DNA of 7,484 nucleotides, from assembly GCA_020631035.1 (NCBI GenBank), contig JAHDIA010000292.1, positions 1-7,484 of the forward strand, read 5' to 3'. Positions within the stretch are counted from its first letter, which is position 1; each line of letters starts with the position of its first letter. Source of the DNA: Chitinophagales bacterium. GTDB lineage: Bacteria; Bacteroidota; Bacteroidia; Chitinophagales; UBA2359. Below the pieces are notes generated by a model. The model did not search any database and was not told where the DNA came from. It saw only the letters and a program-made list of their open reading frames with translations. A program made the position numbers and the translations under genes. This document shows, piece after piece, positions 5,159 through 7,484 of the stretch.

Positions 5159-6877
5159 ATGAAGATTTTCAATAAATACAAAATTGACTCCACAGCTTTT
5201 TTATACTGGGTGGTGTCGGCAGTGATCCTGGTGTTTTTTGCTTGGCAATACATCGGACACGATTTGTATTGGGACGAAATTATGTCCCTACATTATTTTA
5301 CTTTTAAAGACTTAGGCGACACCCTTTTTTCTGACAATTACCGACCCAACAATCACATTTTTTTCAACTTATGCAACAATGTATTTAGACAAGGTTTGGG
5401 ACTAGAAAACTGGTATGCATCTCTGGATAAAATTTGGATGTTGCGTTTGTGTCAAATTCCCATTGCGCTCCTAACACTCTGGGGAATGTTTGCATTGGGC
5501 AAACGCTTTTTCAATAAAGAGACGGCTATTTTGACAAGTGTGTTACTAATTAGCACCTTGCCTTTTCTCAACTTTATTACGCAGTTAAGAGGATACAATT
5601 TTACATTATTGTTTGTAGTAGGTATCCTCTATTTTTCCTTTTTGTACATAGCAGAACGCAAAAACATTTCACTCCTCATAAGTGCGATTTGTTTGTATCT
5701 CTTGTTGTATACCATTCCGTCCAATGCCTATTTTGCCATTCCCTTTGTTTTGTTTTGGGGAATGTATTGGGTGTATGCTTTCGTACAAGAAAGAAGCAAG
5801 CAATCCGATCTTCAACATCCTACACTCAGCAATGCATTGTTTAAAATGTTGATGGCATATGTTGTTGTGGCATTGTGTGTTTATTGGACCTATTTGCCTT
5901 TCCTAGATAGAATTGTCAGCGACCAATTTATCAGTAGAACCGCCAACAGTCGTTTTTACATTTGGACAGATTTTTTCCCACGTATTGTTCAACACTTTGT
6001 CTCGGCTAGGTATTTGGTTTTGCTTTTGAGTCTAGTTGGGCTTTACTTTTTTATCCGTACAAAATCCAATAAACAAGAACGATTTTATTGGTTGATTTTG
6101 TTGTTTGTCTTTGTAGGTTCTTTTGCCACCCCATTTTTGAGAAACGACCTACCCCAAGAACGTTATCTCTTATTTGGTCTTCCTTTATTTGTGTTGTTGT
6201 TGGCTGTTCCACTGGGCAGTTTACTTCGCCAACTCAAACAGCCAAGTTCTTCAATTTTGCTTTTTGTTGTGTATGTGTATTGTATGCTCACCCTTGGCTG
6301 GCAATACCAAAGTGTTCAATCTCAGCTTGTCAATAATGTAGAAAAGGAGAAAAGAGTGGTTGGGCTATATGCCAATTTTTACCAATCGCCCAATTTCCGC
6401 CCTTCTGATATTGTTGATTTTATTCAAACACAAGCATTAGATACCGACATTCCCCTTTTGATGATGCCCTATGAATTGGATATGATTGCTGCGGCACAAT
6501 ATCTAAAAACAACGGACATGGACATTTACTTACCCAAACGCATCAAGAATACCGAAAAAGGAAACGAAATGATTTTGTTGTACATCAATCCAAAAGCACC
6601 TCAGTATTTAAAAAAGCACATTGCTTACCCCATAGAAGTAGATCAATATAGAGGTAAAAGCAAAATGTCTATTTTACTGGATTATATGAATCACCAACAA
6701 GCAAGCACACAGTACTATCTACTCAGTTCTTTTGGCAAACGTTTGGAAAGACTTTATACTCAACACTACAAAATGGGCTATGAATTGGACAAACTGACAA
6801 ATGACCAAAATGACTTTCAACTATATTTATTGACCAAACGCCTCCCGCTTGTAAACAATGAAAAAAACACTCAGTAA
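5159..6877 (+). CDS. GT-C family membrane glycosyltransferase (PMT/ArnT-like), paralogue 1
   Basis: 572 residues from ATG 5159, behind an A/T-rich leader without a Shine-Dalgarno sequence. A first membrane helix (about 13-31) leads into an extracytoplasmic loop with the acidic pair D39-E40 (YWDEIMS), the usual catalytic/metal site of GT-C enzymes, and PNNHIFF (63-69), equivalent to the N-H-P-P-like motif of the PMT/ArnT group. QLRGYN (142-147) corresponds to the conserved Arg-containing motif of later loops. About nine more hydrophobic segments extend to about 382, including LPQERYLLFGLPLF (331-344). A soluble, probably periplasmic, domain (about 385-572) follows. Such enzymes transfer a sugar from a polyprenyl-phosphate donor to an acceptor outside the membrane, and gene 3 just upstream is a plausible donor-maker. 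Acceptor (lipid, glycan or protein) is unknown. The last 20 bp overlap the next gene, its paralogue. Confidence 0.91.
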   Translation: MKIFNKYKIDSTAFLYWVVSAVILVFFAWQYIGHDLYWDEIMSLHYFTFKDLGDTLFSDNYRPNNHIFFNLCNNVFRQGLGLENWYASLDKIWMLRLCQIPIALLTLWGMFALGKRFFNKETAILTSVLLISTLPFLNFITQLRGYNFTLLFVVGILYFSFLYIAERKNISLLISAICLYLLLYTIPSNAYFAIPFVLFWGMYWVYAFVQERSKQSDLQHPTLSNALFKMLMAYVVVALCVYWTYLPFLDRIVSDQFISRTANSRFYIWTDFFPRIVQHFVSARYLVLLLSLVGLYFFIRTKSNKQERFYWLILLFVFVGSFATPFLRNDLPQERYLLFGLPLFVLLLAVPLGSLLRQLKQPSSSILLFVVYVYCMLTLGWQYQSVQSQLVNNVEKEKRVVGLYANFYQSPNFRPSDIVDFIQTQALDTDIPLLMMPYELDMIAAAQYLKTTDMDIYLPKRIKNTEKGNEMILLYINPKAPQYLKKHIAYPIEVDQYRGKSKMSILLDYMNHQQASTQYYLLSSFGKRLERLYTQHYKMGYELDKLTNDQNDFQLYLLTKRLPLVNNEKNTQ

Positions 6878-7484
6878 ACTAACGCTATTGAATAAAGTAG
6901 CTCCTGGTATTTTTATCTTATTATCGGTTTTAATGCTATCTTATTTTGGGGCAAACTACGCCAATCAAGATTTGAGGAGAGACGAAATATTTTCTCTATA
7001 CAGTTTTGCTTTGCAAGACTTTAAAACAACTGTCACCTACTATCCCGAACCCAACAATCACATCTTTTTCAATTTGTGTAACAATGTACTCAGTCGCTTA
7101 ACAGGCTTAACCAACTTTTATGAGGCACTGGATTACATCTACATTTTTCGTTTGTTTCAATTGTTGATTGCTTTTGGTACACTCTATTACGTCTTTGTAT
7201 TTGCTAGGAAGTTTTTCTCCCTACAAGCTGCCTACTTGAGTTCAATTCTACTGGTCACCACTATTCCATTCTTAAACTACATCATGCAGCTTAGAGGATA
7301 CAATTTGAGTATGTTGTTTTCAATGACTGTATTGTACTACACTTTCTCTTACCTCGCAGAAAAACGAAAACATCAATTATTATTGGCGTGTATCTCTGTC
7401 TTTTTACTCCTGTATACCATCCCATCCAATTTGTATTTTTGTTTGGGTTTGGTGGGCGTATTGGGCTTGTACTGGCTTATTGAC
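6858..7484 (+). CDS. GT-C family membrane glycosyltransferase, paralogue 2 (3' end outside window)
   Basis: Open from ATG 6858 to the window edge (209 codons seen). A stop at 6852 in the same frame makes this ATG the first possible start, and it overlaps the end of the previous gene by 20 bp in a different frame, suggesting translational coupling. The protein repeats its neighbour feature for feature: helix about 15-33, RRDEIFS (41-47) with D42-E43, PNNHIFFNLCNNV (65-77) identical to residues 63-75 of the neighbour, QLRGYN (144-149), and LLYTIPSN (184-191), also identical. It is therefore a product of tandem duplication followed by divergence, and likely also uses a polyprenyl-phosphate sugar donor at the periplasmic face. 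The acidic pair and the Asn-His motif are kept, so it looks active. The C-terminal domain cannot be judged. Confidence 0.91.
   Translation, partial: MKKTLSKLTLLNKVAPGIFILLSVLMLSYFGANYANQDLRRDEIFSLYSFALQDFKTTVTYYPEPNNHIFFNLCNNVLSRLTGLTNFYEALDYIYIFRLFQLLIAFGTLYYVFVFARKFFSLQAAYLSSILLVTTIPFLNYIMQLRGYNLSMLFSMTVLYYTFSYLAEKRKHQLLLACISVFLLLYTIPSNLYFCLGLVGVLGLYWLID

Noticed and set aside
6088..6336. Second + strand open frame inside the first GT-C gene
   Set aside because: It is an out-of-frame reading of a well-supported membrane protein gene, with no leader or domain of its own.

Overview
The window looks like chromosomal DNA from a member of the Bacteroidota. The DNA is AT-rich, the genes lack Shine-Dalgarno motifs and sit behind A/T-rich leaders, stops are TAA or TAG, and the intergenic gaps hold GTAGGGGC-type palindromes and CCTGATAG/AGCGGATAGC-type elements that I associate with this phylum. 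Lineage below phylum cannot be fixed from the sequence; an environmental Saprospiria- or Cytophagia-like genome would fit.

Layout: all five genes are on the + strand. Bases 1-166 are a leader with a strong hairpin (51-77) and three in-frame 24-bp tandem repeats (89-160). Gene 1 (167-2473, TTG start) is a large YfhO/PTPS-related-like multi-spanning membrane protein. Five bases later gene 2 (2479-3420) encodes a PAPS-dependent sulfotransferase. A 340-bp gap (3421-3760) holds two tandem REP-like palindromes, the first supplying the stop codon of gene 2, then a dispersed element and a hairpin. Gene 3 (3761-4900) is a DPM/DPG-synthase-like family 2 glycosyltransferase with a C-terminal membrane anchor. 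A 258-bp gap (4901-5158) holds an AT-only hairpin and a second, inverted, enlarged copy of the dispersed element. Genes 4 (5159-6877) and 5 (6858 to beyond the window) are tandem paralogous GT-C membrane glycosyltransferases overlapping by 20 bp.

Functional reading (inference): gene 3 would charge a polyprenyl phosphate with a sugar at the cytoplasmic face, genes 4 and 5 would use such lipid-linked sugars on the periplasmic side, gene 1 is another likely GT-C-type membrane protein, and gene 2 would add sulfate. Together they suggest a locus for a decorated, possibly sulfated, surface glycan, glycolipid or glycoprotein. No RNA genes, CRISPR array, transposase or phage genes were seen.

The most notable signals are: a short stretch of gene 3, just after its DxD motif, whose family-typical residues appear in another reading frame (a compensated double indel); the inverted pair of dispersed elements; a 36-bp insertion flanked by 7-bp direct repeats that splits a palindrome inside the second element; and the tandem GT-C paralogues.
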